From Azohydromonas australica DSM 1124 (lineage in GTDB: Bacteria; Pseudomonadota; Gammaproteobacteria; Burkholderiales; Burkholderiaceae_C): a DNA stretch of 64,000 nt. The position numbers and the translations under genes were made by a program. Location: NCBI RefSeq assembly GCF_000430725.1, contig NZ_AUMO01000023.1, positions 86,244 to 150,243 of the forward strand. The letters run 5' to 3'. A model generated the notes under the pieces. The model made no database searches. It saw nothing but the letters and a program-made list of their open reading frames with translations, and was not told the DNA's origin. This document shows positions 44,073 through 52,378 of this stretch, piece by piece. How positions within the stretch are numbered: position 1 is the stretch's first letter; every line of letters begins with the position of its first letter.

Positions 44073-45332
44073 GAGCGTCAGGGCAGCGCACGTGCTGGCG
44101 CTGGTAGCTCTGGACGAGGCGCCCATCGCAGCCCGCTTGCCATGAGCAGTGCGCGCAGTCGTTCACCCGCCGTCATGCGATGTCGCCGTGGACGGGGCTG
44201 CATGGTCGAATCCCGCGCTTGGGTCAGGCCGACACGCTGTTCAAACTGGCATTGGCGCTGCTGGTGATCGTCGTCCTGCTGGGTATCGCCATCTGGTCCA
44301 TCAAGCGCCACCGTGACCCCGAGCTGTCGCTCGACTGCAACCAGCCCAGATCGGATGCTGCCGTCGGTGGGGGGCCATACGCATGCCTCGATGGTCGAAG
44401 GCAACGCGGTGGAGTTGCTGGAAAACGGCGCCTTCTTCGATGCGCTGGTCCAGAAAATCGCCGCCGTCCAGTGCTCGCTGCACTTCGAGACCTTCCTGTG
44501 GAAGGAGGACCGCCTGAGCGCGCGGCTGGCCGCTGCGCTGGCCGAGCGCGCCCGGGCCGGTGTGCAGGTGCGCGTGCTGCTGGATGCGCGCGGCTGCAGC
44601 AAGGCGGGGCAGGACGCCGAGCGCATCATGGCTGAGGCCGGCTGGTGCGCTACCACGCGCCGCGGCTGCGCAACCTGGGCGTGCCTAACCGGCGCGACCA
44701 CCGCAAGGTGTGCGTGGCCGACGGACGCGTGGCGTTCGTGGGCGGGCATTGCATCGTGGACCAGTGGCTCGACGAAGGCATGAAGGGCTATCCGCCCTTC
44801 CACGACATCGGCGTGCGCCTGCGCGAGCCCGGCGTGCACGCGGTGCAGTAGGCCTTCAGCAAGAACTGGGTGGCCGAGTGCGGAGAGCTGTTCGTAGGTG
44901 ACGACGTGTTTCCCGCGCTGGAGTCCGCGGGCGACATCACGCTGTACATCGCGCGCGCCGAGCCTGAGCGCACGGCGCCGGCGGTGAAGATCCTGCGCCA
45001 CTTGGTGTTGCGCATGGCGCAGCGGCGGCTGTGGATACAGAACCCCTATTGCCTGCCGTATGACAAGGCCGTTATGGCACTGGCCGAGTGCGGTGCGCCG
45101 CGGCGTGGACGTGCGGGGAATGTGCCGTCGGCTAGCGCCTCGTACATGTCCATCGTGCAGCACGCGGCCCACCACAACTGCTTGCGCCTGCTGGCTGCGG
45201 GCGTGCGGGTGTCGAGTACCCGACCACGCTGCTGCACCAGAAGGTCATGACCATCGACGGCCTGTAGTGCCCCATCGGATCGAGCAACTTCGACGACTGG
45301 TCCTTAGAGATCAACGACGAGTCACGCTCGGG

Positions 45333-45336
45333 CTAG
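45333..45336. repeat. Left target-site duplication CTAG
   Basis: CTAG directly precedes the left end of the insertion sequence. The same four bases follow the right end at 46713-46716. A 4-base YTAR duplication is what IS701-family elements generate. Confidence 0.88.
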
Positions 45337-46712
45337 TACTACAGCCGGGCTTTGGTTTTACGAAGGCGGCGTGCCCAGTGGCATTGCTTGGCGCGCTGCT
45401 GATGCCGTCGCCGCCAATGTGACCAAGCCAGGATCGCTCTGCCCACCGGGTATGACGTAAACACGAACGCGATGAGCAGCCTGCGCACTTCCGGCACGGT
45501 GAGCGGCAAGAGCGTGCGCCAGAGCGCGGGCGCTGATTTTTCCCCCCGCACTGCGCGCGCGGATGGCGGTCAGGAATGCATGCGCGAGCAACGCCAGTGT
45601 GATGTGGCGCAGCCAGCCGTCAAAGCGCCGCACCTCGTACTGATCGAGACCGACTTGGCCCTTGGCCTGCTCGAAGCCCGACTCGATCGTCCAGCGCCTG
45701 CCGGCGATCTCGACCAGCGTCTGCAGCGAGGTACCCACCGGCGCACGCGTGAGGTAGTAAGCCCGTTCACTACGCCGCTTGGGATGGCGTCGCACGAGCA
45801 GCCCCCTGCACCAGCCGTCCTCGGTGTTGCCATACGGCTGGTAGAGCCACTGATAAACGCGCGGGCCCTTGGCGCCAGGCCCACAACTGACGCGCTGCCA
45901 CGCCCGCTGTGGGAAGTCATTGGCAATCTCGGCCACCGTGCGGTGGTGCGGCCAGTAAAGCTGCTGGCCACTGGTGACGCCCAGCACGTAGCCACGCCCA
46001 TGCTTGGCCACGAACGCTCGTAGTTCAGAGACGCCATAGACGCTGTCGCCGACGACCCACGCGCACGGCACACCAGCGTCGAAGGCGCGCTTGAGCATCT
46101 GCCGCGCCAGTTCGGGCTTGGTCGCAAAGCCTACGGATGCCGGGATGTGCGCCTGGGCACATCGAGCTTCGTCAGCGACCCAGTCTGCTGGCAGGTACAG
46201 CGCTCGGTCGATGAAGGCATAGCCCCTGGCACCCGCATAGCCTAGGAACACGCCGACTTGGCAGTTCTCGATGCGGCCCGCGGTGCCCGAATACTGGCGC
46301 TGCACACCTGCGCTCTTGTCGCCCTTCTTCAAAAAGCCCGTCTCGTCGATCACCAGCACGCCGTCGAGATCGGCCAAGTGCTCGATCACGTAGCTGCGCA
46401 GCACGTCGCGCAGCGTGTCGGCATCCCAGCGCGTGCGCGCCAGAAAGTCCTGCACGCCGTCCGGCGAGGCGTCCCCAGCGGCTTCGGCCAGATGCCAGCC
46501 GTTCTTGCGCTCCAGCGGCGCGAGCAACCCTTCAAGATAGGACCGCGCGCGCCGGCGCAGTTCAATGCGCCCGAAGCACGGAGCAATCTGGCACTGCAGC
46601 TCTTCCCAGTGCAGCGCCCATGCGTTGAATCGTGCGTCCATGGTCAGGCCCTCGCATGACGAGTCCAGACCCTGGCGCAGCAAACCGGATTCCTAAAAGC
46701 CCGGCTGTAGTA
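45337..46712 (-). mobile_element. Complete IS701-family insertion sequence
   Basis: The element is 1376 bases long. Perfect 17-base terminal inverted repeats (TACTACAGCCGGGCTTT) lie at 45337-45353 and, reversed, at 46696-46712. It carries one transposase gene on the minus strand and is flanked by CTAG duplications, so both ends are exact. It inserted into a phospholipase-D-type pseudogene. The intact transposase and perfect ends suggest a recent and possibly still active insertion. Confidence 0.93.
45358..46641 (-). CDS. IS701-family transposase
   Basis: The 427-residue protein has an N-terminal DNA-binding region and a DDE domain with VLVIDETGFLKKGDKSAGVQRQY (first Asp), WVVGDSVYG (second Asp) and RRWTIESGFEQAKGQVGLDQYEVR (Glu), the order and spacing of the IS701 (DDE_5) family. 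A GAGGG ribosome site precedes ATG 46641; an in-frame TTG lies 14 codons upstream. The frame is uninterrupted. Confidence 0.93.
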   Translation of the reverse strand: MDARFNAWALHWEELQCQIAPCFGRIELRRRARSYLEGLLAPLERKNGWHLAEAAGDASPDGVQDFLARTRWDADTLRDVLRSYVIEHLADLDGVLVIDETGFLKKGDKSAGVQRQYSGTAGRIENCQVGVFLGYAGARGYAFIDRALYLPADWVADEARCAQAHIPASVGFATKPELARQMLKRAFDAGVPCAWVVGDSVYGVSELRAFVAKHGRGYVLGVTSGQQLYWPHHRTVAEIANDFPQRAWQRVSCGPGAKGPRVYQWLYQPYGNTEDGWCRGLLVRRHPKRRSERAYYLTRAPVGTSLQTLVEIAGRRWTIESGFEQAKGQVGLDQYEVRRFDGWLRHITLALLAHAFLTAIRARSAGGKISARALAHALAAHRAGSAQAAHRVRVYVIPGGQSDPGLVTLAATASAARQAMPLGTPPS

Positions 46713-46716
46713 CTAG
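46713..46716. repeat. Right target-site duplication CTAG
   Basis: CTAG follows the right inverted repeat of the insertion sequence and matches the copy at 45333-45336. Joining the flanks across one copy restores continuity of the interrupted gene, apart from an older frameshift. Confidence 0.88.
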
Positions 46717-46865
46717 TGGACCCGGGGCTGGCGCAGCGGCTGGAGGCGCTCTTTGAGCGCGACATGCGCGAATGCACCGAGCTCGACTTGGCAGTGTGGA
46801 CCCGCCGCAGCACCGGACACAAGCTGCTTGATCGGGCGTTCTACCTTCTGAAGGAACAGCTGTAA

Positions 46866-47226
46866 GGCGCAGGCGCCGGCCGCTGTGGAGTTGCGCAGCC
46901 AGCGCTGGCAACTTCCTGCGGCGCTGATCCCTCTACATAGAGCACAGCCGCCCGCGCCTGGGTAGGTCTTTGGCCTCGTATAAGGGCACAAAGCCAAGGG
47001 CACTTTCGGTCGTGTCCCAGCGCGCGAAGCGGTTGATGATGGTCACTTCGTTGAAGTGGCACATCGTCGGCCATGGATGCTTCTCCGCTGACCGATGTTT
47101 GCCAGAAGTTCGGCACAGAGACTGAAGAAATCGGTCTTTTCGCTCAACACGGCAGCCCCAGACGAGTCGGCCTGCAGGTGGCAGCGCCAACAACGCTGAC
47201 CCCGGGTGATGAACTGGTGCTGCCGT
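46866..47226. other. Intergenic region without recognised gene
   Basis: This 361-base stretch lies between the phospholipase remnant and the integrase end. It is somewhat less GC-rich. A minus-strand frame reads NEVTIINRFARWDTTESALGF, which I cannot assign. No attachment-site repeat was recognised. Confidence 0.4.
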
Positions 47227-48438
47227 TCATGAACCGCCCTGCTCTTTCGCCGAGTCCAGGAAGGCGGCCCAGTCGTCCATGAGCCGGCGCCGCTTGTCGA
47301 ACAGGTCGCCGCGCCGGTACGCCGCCTCCACCTTGTCGCCGATCGCGTGGGCCAGCGCCATCTCGGCCACCTCGCGCGGGAAGTGGGTGCGCTCGGCGGC
47401 CCAGTCGTGGAAGGTGGAGCGGAAACCATGCGGCACGGCCGCGACCTTCATCCGCCGCAGCTCGGCGGCCAGCGTCATGTCTGAGAGCACCCCGCCCCGC
47501 GGCGCGGCGAAGACCAGCGGATTGTCCGGCCAGCGCGGAAGGGAACGAAGCAGCGCCAAGGCCGCGGGCGACAGCGGCACCCGGTGCTCGCGGCCGGCCT
47601 TCATGCGGTCGGCGGGCACGGTTCACACCGCGGCATCCAGATCGATCTCCGCCCAGGTGGCGCCGCGCACCTCGCCGGATCGGGCCGCGGTCAGGATGGC
47701 GAACTCCAGGGCCCGGGCGCCGATGCCGGGCGCGGCACGCAGGCGCTGCATGAAGCCGGGTGCGTGGTCAACGGGCAACGCGTCGTGGTGCTTGACCCGC
47801 GTCACCTTCGCCGGCGCCGGCAGCAGCTTGTCGAGGTGCCCGCGCCAGCGGGCCGGGTTGAGCCCCTCGCGAAAGCCTCGCGCCGTGGCCCAGTCCAGCA
47901 CCTGCTCGATGCGGCCGCGCACCCGGCTCGCCGTCTCGGTCTTGGCCTGCCAGATGGGCTCCAGCACGGCCATGACATGTTGAAGCTCCACGTCGCGCAC
48001 CAGCAGCGCGCCCATCACGGGATGGGCGTAGGTTTCCAGGGAGTTGGCCCATTGCTGGGCGTGCTTGGGATTACGCCAGCCCGCCGCATGGGCGCGGATG
48101 AACCGGGCCGCGCACTCCGCGAAGGTCAGTGCCGCGGCGCGCTGCGCCAGCAGTTGCGAGCGGGCGGCGCGGCCTTCCTTGATCGGGTCCACGCCGGCGC
48201 GCACCTTGTCCCTGGCCACGCGGGCCGCCTCGCGCGCCTGCGCGTGGGTCACGCCGGGGTAGCCGCCCAGGCCCATGTCGCGGCGCCGGCCCCCCACCGT
48301 CATGCGCAGGATCCACGTGCGCCCGCCCTTGAGCAGGACCTGCAGGGCCAGGCCGGAAATGCCGCCGACGAAGTGGAGACCGGGCTGTTTCAGGCGCGAG
48401 ACGGCCAGCGCGCTGAGCTCGGAAGCGGCACGACCCAT
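47227..48438 (-). pseudogene. Tyrosine integrase interrupted by one TGA
   Basis: From ATG 48438 the frame encodes an N-terminal DUF4102-type arm-binding domain (RRRDMGLGGYPGVTHAQAREAARVA), a SAM-like core-binding domain and the catalytic domain with its first Arg (TAARSGEVRG). It then meets TGA at 47623-47625 after EIDLDAAV. In the same frame it continues TVPADRMKAGREHRVPLS, HGFRSTFHDW and a Tyr region (EAAYRRGDLFD), so all catalytic boxes are present. Homologues have Trp at this position, so a TGG-to-TGA change is the only visible lesion. P4-type integrases like this insert genomic islands, usually at tRNA genes; no tRNA was seen beside it. Confidence 0.85.
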
Positions 48439-48904
48439 GGGCTGGCTCCGGTAGTCCGGTCCATGTTGACACCCATCAATTCTGGAGTGATTGGGCGCCT
48501 TTTCGTGACACTTCGTGAAGGCTGGGAGGCCGTTTTCCCTCTAGGAGAGGCATTTCGAGGGAGGCCGTGAAACACCTGGAGGGCCCAAGTGGTGGAGGGA
48601 GCGGCATCCATGGCGCCAGTATGCGCGGCCCTGGTGCGCTCACGCACCGCGGGCAGGCCGCGCGCCCCGGCATGAGGCGGATCAAGCCGTGGGCGCAAGG
48701 GCTGTCCTGGGAGCATCGCAGCCACGCCGCCGTGGCACACGCATTGCTTTGGATCAAGCGACGAGAGTAGAAGCGTTCACCGCCGCAAGGCGGCCGGAAA
48801 TTGCTCTCGAAGTGCCCCGGCGCGGCGCCCTGACGATCAGCGGCGTTCCACGCGGCGGGGTGACCACTTCGACCGGGCCTTCGTGCCCTGGAGCGCTTCT
48901 CAAC
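48439..48904. other. Intergenic region upstream of the Rieske gene
   Basis: This 466-base region should hold the promoter of the Rieske oxygenase cassette and possibly one end of the integrase element. No regulator gene, tRNA or clear repeat was found. Short plus-strand frames lack family similarity. Confidence 0.45.
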
Positions 48905-49984
48905 ATGCTGACCACGCGTCAACCCGTCTTCCGCAAGTTCTGGCATGCCGTCATGCCGCTGGCCCGGCTCGCGGACGGCCCGCAGCCCTTCACGCTGCTG
49001 GGCGAGGACATCGTGCTGTTCCTGGATGCCGACGGGAACCCCGCTGCCCTCAAGGACCGCTGCTGCCACCGCACGGCCAGGCTCTCCAAGGGCTTCTGCG
49101 ACCAGGGCCGGCTGCGCTGCGGCTACCACGGCTGGGCCTATGACGCCCGCGGCCGCGTGGTGGACATCCCGCAGTACGACGCTTGCAAGACCATCCCGCC
49201 GGACTACCGCACGCCCGCGTACCACTGCACCGCGCGCTACGGCTACGCCTGGGTGGCGCTGGAGGAGCCCATCGCCGACATTCCGGAAGTGCCCGAGTTC
49301 GGGGCGCCGGGCTGGCGCACCATCTTCCAGTTCCATGAGCGCTGGGCCACCAGCCCGATGCGGGCGCTGGAGAACAGCTTCGACAACTCGCACTTCAGCT
49401 TCGTGCACCGCGCCACCTTCGGCGTGGCGGCGCAGCCCAAGCCCAGCCGTTACGAGCTCATCGAAAGCGGGACCGGGTTCTACGCCGAGACCACCATCGC
49501 CGCGGCCAACCCCGAGAAGTACCACCGCATCAGCGGCGTGACCGACCCGATCACCACGCGCCACATGCGCAACGCGTACTTCCTGCCCTTCTCACGCCGG
49601 CTGGACATCGAATATCCCGCGCAGGACGGGCGGCCCGGACGACGGCACGTGATCATCAACTGCTTCACGCCCATCGACGACGGCCATATCCAGCTGTGCC
49701 AGTGGCTGTTCCGCAATGACACCGAAGAGGACTGCCCCGCGCAGATGCTCATCGACTTCGACACCGAGATCACGCGCGAGGACCGCGACATCCTGGAGTC
49801 CACCGACCCCGACGCCGTGATCGACACGCGCCGCCGCGGCGTGGAGTTCTCCATGGAGAGCGACCGCCCCGGCATGCTCATCCGCAAGAAGCTGCTGGAG
49901 CTGCTCACGCGCCACGGCGAGCGCGAGATCCACCGCGGCATCGCGGACGAGAGCGCCGTTATCCCGATCCAGGCCGCAGCCTGA
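48905..49984 (+). CDS. Rieske non-heme iron oxygenase, catalytic subunit
   Basis: The 359-residue protein has a Rieske [2Fe-2S] domain with Cys53-x-His55 and Cys72-xx-His75 (RCCHRTARL, RCGYHGW). The catalytic domain has ENSFDNSHFSFVH, providing bridging Asp160 and iron ligands His163 and His168. It resembles VanA-like oxygenases that demethylate or hydroxylate aromatic and heteroaromatic compounds using an external reductase, which is not encoded nearby. The start MLTTRQPVFRKFWHAVMP fits the family. Its neighbours (a binding protein and two deaminases) suggest an N-heterocyclic substrate; the exact compound is unknown. Confidence 0.87.
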   Translation: MLTTRQPVFRKFWHAVMPLARLADGPQPFTLLGEDIVLFLDADGNPAALKDRCCHRTARLSKGFCDQGRLRCGYHGWAYDARGRVVDIPQYDACKTIPPDYRTPAYHCTARYGYAWVALEEPIADIPEVPEFGAPGWRTIFQFHERWATSPMRALENSFDNSHFSFVHRATFGVAAQPKPSRYELIESGTGFYAETTIAAANPEKYHRISGVTDPITTRHMRNAYFLPFSRRLDIEYPAQDGRPGRRHVIINCFTPIDDGHIQLCQWLFRNDTEEDCPAQMLIDFDTEITREDRDILESTDPDAVIDTRRRGVEFSMESDRPGMLIRKKLLELLTRHGEREIHRGIADESAVIPIQAAA

Positions 49985-50097
49985 TTCCCCGCTTTTCCTG
50001 ACCGGTCCCGGGTTTCATGACCCGGGCCAGGCCGCGCCTTTGTCCGCACGCGGGCGCGGCCCCCCTTCGCTTCACCCTCGACCAAGGAGCCTTCACC

Positions 50098-51129
50098 ATG
50101 AAACGCCGCCAACTGCTGCAACTGGGCGCCGGCCTCGGCGCGCTGGGTTCGCTTCCCGCCTTCGCGCAGGGCGCGTCCGCCAGCCTGACCAAGCTGCGCT
50201 TCACGCTGGACTTCCGCATCAGCGGCCAGACCGCGCCCTTCCTGCTGGCGCTCTACAAGGGCTACTACCGCGAGGAAGGCCTGGACGTGAGCCTGGACGT
50301 GGGCAACGGCTCCGTGGCCTCCATCACGCGCGTGGCCAGCGGCGTGTACGACATGGGCTTCGGCGACGTGAGTTCGCTCATCGAGTTCAACACCCAGCAG
50401 GCCACGGCGGGGCCGGTGGTGCAGGCGGTGTACCAGTACTACAACCGCGCGCCCTTCGCAATCATCGGGCGCAAGGACCGCGGCATCACCGACTTCGCCA
50501 GCCTCAAGGGCAAGCGCATCGCCGCCGCGGCGGTGGAGGCGACCAAGCGCTGCTGGCCCATGGCCGCGCGCCACGCCGGCCTCCAGCCCAACGCCTTCGA
50601 GTGGATCACCACCGACTTCTCGGCGCGCGACAACGTGCTGGTGCGCGGCGACGTGGACGGCGCCACCTATTTCCACGACTCGGCCGTGGCGCTGTTCCAG
50701 CGCCTGAAGCCCGAGCAGCTCGCGGTGCTGTCCTTCGCCGACACGGGCCTGGCGCTCTACGGCAACGCGGTGCTGGCTTCCAGCAAGTTCATCGCGGAGA
50801 ACCCCAAGGCCGTGGCCGGCTTCGTGCGCGCCACCAACCGCGCGGTGCTGGAGACCATTGCCAACCCGGTGGCGGCCATGCCCTACGTGAAGCAGCGCGA
50901 GCCGATCCTGGACGAGAAGGTGGAGCTGGAGCGCTGGCGCATCACGCAGCGCTACGTCATCGGCCCGGACGCGCGCGAGCACGGCCTGGGCGACGTGCGC
51001 AAGGCCTTCGCCGAGCAGCAGCTGGCGGAAGTGGCCGAGACCTTCGGGCTCAAGTCGCGCCCGAAGCTGGACACGGTGTACGACCTGTCGTTCCTGCCGC
51101 CCAAGGCCGAGCGGCTGCCCAAGGCCTGA
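50098..51129 (+). CDS. NitT/TauT-type ABC substrate-binding protein
   Basis: The 343-residue protein has a signal peptide (MKRRQLLQLGAGLGALGSLPAFAQG) and a two-lobe fold of the NMT1/THI5-like or SsuA/TauA family: LRFTLDFRISGQTAPFLLALYKGYYREEGLDVSLDVGNGS, with DMGFGDVSS at the expected position. Such proteins bind sulfonates, nitrate, pyrimidine precursors or aromatic acids. A clear AAGGAG ribosome site precedes it. No permease or ATPase gene is in the cassette, so these must be shared or encoded elsewhere. Context suggests that it captures the compound processed by the oxygenase and deaminases. Confidence 0.85.
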   Translation: MKRRQLLQLGAGLGALGSLPAFAQGASASLTKLRFTLDFRISGQTAPFLLALYKGYYREEGLDVSLDVGNGSVASITRVASGVYDMGFGDVSSLIEFNTQQATAGPVVQAVYQYYNRAPFAIIGRKDRGITDFASLKGKRIAAAAVEATKRCWPMAARHAGLQPNAFEWITTDFSARDNVLVRGDVDGATYFHDSAVALFQRLKPEQLAVLSFADTGLALYGNAVLASSKFIAENPKAVAGFVRATNRAVLETIANPVAAMPYVKQREPILDEKVELERWRITQRYVIGPDAREHGLGDVRKAFAEQQLAEVAETFGLKSRPKLDTVYDLSFLPPKAERLPKA

Positions 51130-51142
51130 GCGGGAGACGCAC

Positions 51143-51649
51143 ATGAGCAACGCAACGCATGACGATGAAACCCTGGGCGAGCTGGACGCGCTGTACCTGC
51201 GCCGCGCCATCGCGCTGTCGGCCGAGGCACGGCGGCGCGGCAACCGGCCCTTCGGGGCCGTGATCGCCGACGCGCACGGCCGCGTGCTGGCCGAGGCCTC
51301 GAACCGCAACGGCGAGAGCGGCGACTGCACCGCGCATGCCGAGGTCAACGCGCTGCGCCTGGCCGGCCCGCTCCACGGGCGCGAAGTGCTGGCCGGGGCG
51401 ACGATGTACGCCTCGGGCGAGCCCTGCGTGATGTGCGCGGGCGCCATCTTCTGGTCGGGCATCCGGCGCGTGGTGTTCGGCATCGACGCGGTGAGCCTGC
51501 GGCGCTTTCGCGGCGCAGTGGGCCGGCAGCAGGATCTGGAGCTCTCCTGCCGCCAGGTCTTCGAGGCCTCGCCGCAGCGCTTCGTGGTGCACGGCCCCTG
51601 CCTGCTGGAGGAGGCGGCGGCGCCGCACGAGGGCGCCTGGGAGACGTGA
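51143..51649 (+). CDS. Nucleobase/nucleoside deaminase-like protein, copy 1
   Basis: The 168-residue protein is a cytidine/deoxycytidylate-deaminase-fold enzyme. It has the zinc site His65-Ala-Glu67 (TAHAEVNAL) and Cys95/Cys98 (GEPCVMCAGAIFWSG), the signature of guanine, cytosine or tRNA-adenosine deaminases. It would hydrolyse an exocyclic amino group of a purine- or pyrimidine-like ring. It follows the binding protein by 13 bases. It is clearly homologous to the next gene, so the pair arose by tandem duplication. Confidence 0.87.
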   Translation: MSNATHDDETLGELDALYLRRAIALSAEARRRGNRPFGAVIADAHGRVLAEASNRNGESGDCTAHAEVNALRLAGPLHGREVLAGATMYASGEPCVMCAGAIFWSGIRRVVFGIDAVSLRRFRGAVGRQQDLELSCRQVFEASPQRFVVHGPCLLEEAAAPHEGAWET

Positions 51650-51752
51650 GCCCGGCCCGGCGCGGGCATGCCCGGTGCCCCTGAACGGGCAACCGCGGGC
51701 CCGCCCAGCGGCGGGCGCGCTTCTTTCCCCAGACCCGGACAAGGAAGCCAGC

Positions 51753-52247
51753 ATGAGCTCTTCAGCGCAGGACCAGCCCCTGGACGAACGCGACACGCGC
51801 CACCTGCGCCGCGCCATCGAGCTGTCGGCCGAGGCGCGGCGGCGCGGCAATGCGCCCTTCGGCGCGGTGATCGTGGACCGGGACGGCAAGGTGCTGGCCG
51901 AGGCCCGCAACACGGGCAGCGAGACCGACGACTTCACCGCGCATGCCGAGATGAACGCGCTGCGGCTGGTGAGCGGACGCCATCCGCGCGAGGTGCTGGC
52001 CCAGGCCACGATCTACGCCTCGGGCGAGCCCTGCGCGATGTGCGCGGGCGGCATCTTCTGGTCCGGCATCTCGCGCGTGGTCTTCGGGCTGGACATCGAG
52101 GGCCAGCAGCGCACGGGCAAGCCGCCGGAGATCGCGCTGTCGTGCCGGCAACTGCTCGGCGCCGCGCCGCGGCCTATCGAGGTGCTGGGGCCGTGCCTGG
52201 CGCAGGAGGCGGCGGGGCCGTTCAGCGGAGCGTGGCCGCGGTCCTGA
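51753..52247 (+). CDS. Nucleobase/nucleoside deaminase-like protein, copy 2
   Basis: The 164-residue paralogue of the preceding gene has the same zinc motif (His64-Ala-Glu66, Cys94, Cys97 in GEPCAMCAGGIFWSG) and a shared N-terminal helix (RRAIELSAEARRRGN). Differences cluster after the zinc site (copy 1 RFRGAVGRQQ, copy 2 EGQQRTGKPP), the region that shapes the substrate pocket, so the two may act on different ring compounds or form a heterodimer. An AAGGAAG ribosome site supports the start. Confidence 0.87.
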   Translation: MSSSAQDQPLDERDTRHLRRAIELSAEARRRGNAPFGAVIVDRDGKVLAEARNTGSETDDFTAHAEMNALRLVSGRHPREVLAQATIYASGEPCAMCAGGIFWSGISRVVFGLDIEGQQRTGKPPEIALSCRQLLGAAPRPIEVLGPCLAQEAAGPFSGAWPRS

Positions 52248-52378
52248 GCGGGAGGGCTTCCGGGCGCGGCCCGGGTCGCCCGGGGTCGGCACGCCGCCTG
52301 CCCTGCGAGCCGGCGTCACGCACCGTAGGCCGCTTTCAGGCGGTCGCGGCGTCCGCATTCCCTCTGGAGCCTCCTTCC

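Larger units (their letters stand above)
44180..46865 (+). pseudogene. Degraded phospholipase D/cardiolipin synthase gene split by an IS
   Basis: Starting with a transmembrane helix (LFKLALALLVIVVLLGIAIW), the sequence follows a cardiolipin synthase-like protein through several frames: HFETFLWKEDRLSARLAAAL, then HRKVCVADGRVAFVGG (first HKD region), AFSKNWVAE, IQNPYCLPYD, LLHQKVMTIDG and IGSSNFDDWSLEINDE. Stops occur in place of expected Trp codons at 44848-44850 and 45265-45267, and at least four frameshifts are needed. An IS701-family element sits at 45337-46712. The gene's last 45 codons (LAQRLEALFERDMRECTELDL to YLLKEQL) resume beyond it and end at TAA 46863-46865. The gene was probably already decaying. 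Confidence 0.8.

Noticed and set aside
39368..47625. TGA codons at expected Trp positions as sign of TGA recoding or selenocysteine
   Set aside because: The MBL and phospholipase genes also contain frameshifts, TAG stops occur at other Trp sites, and TGA is used as a normal stop throughout the window. Decay is the simpler explanation.
48439..48600. tRNA or attachment site next to the integrase start
   Set aside because: No cloverleaf could be folded and no matching direct repeat was found by reading the flanks.
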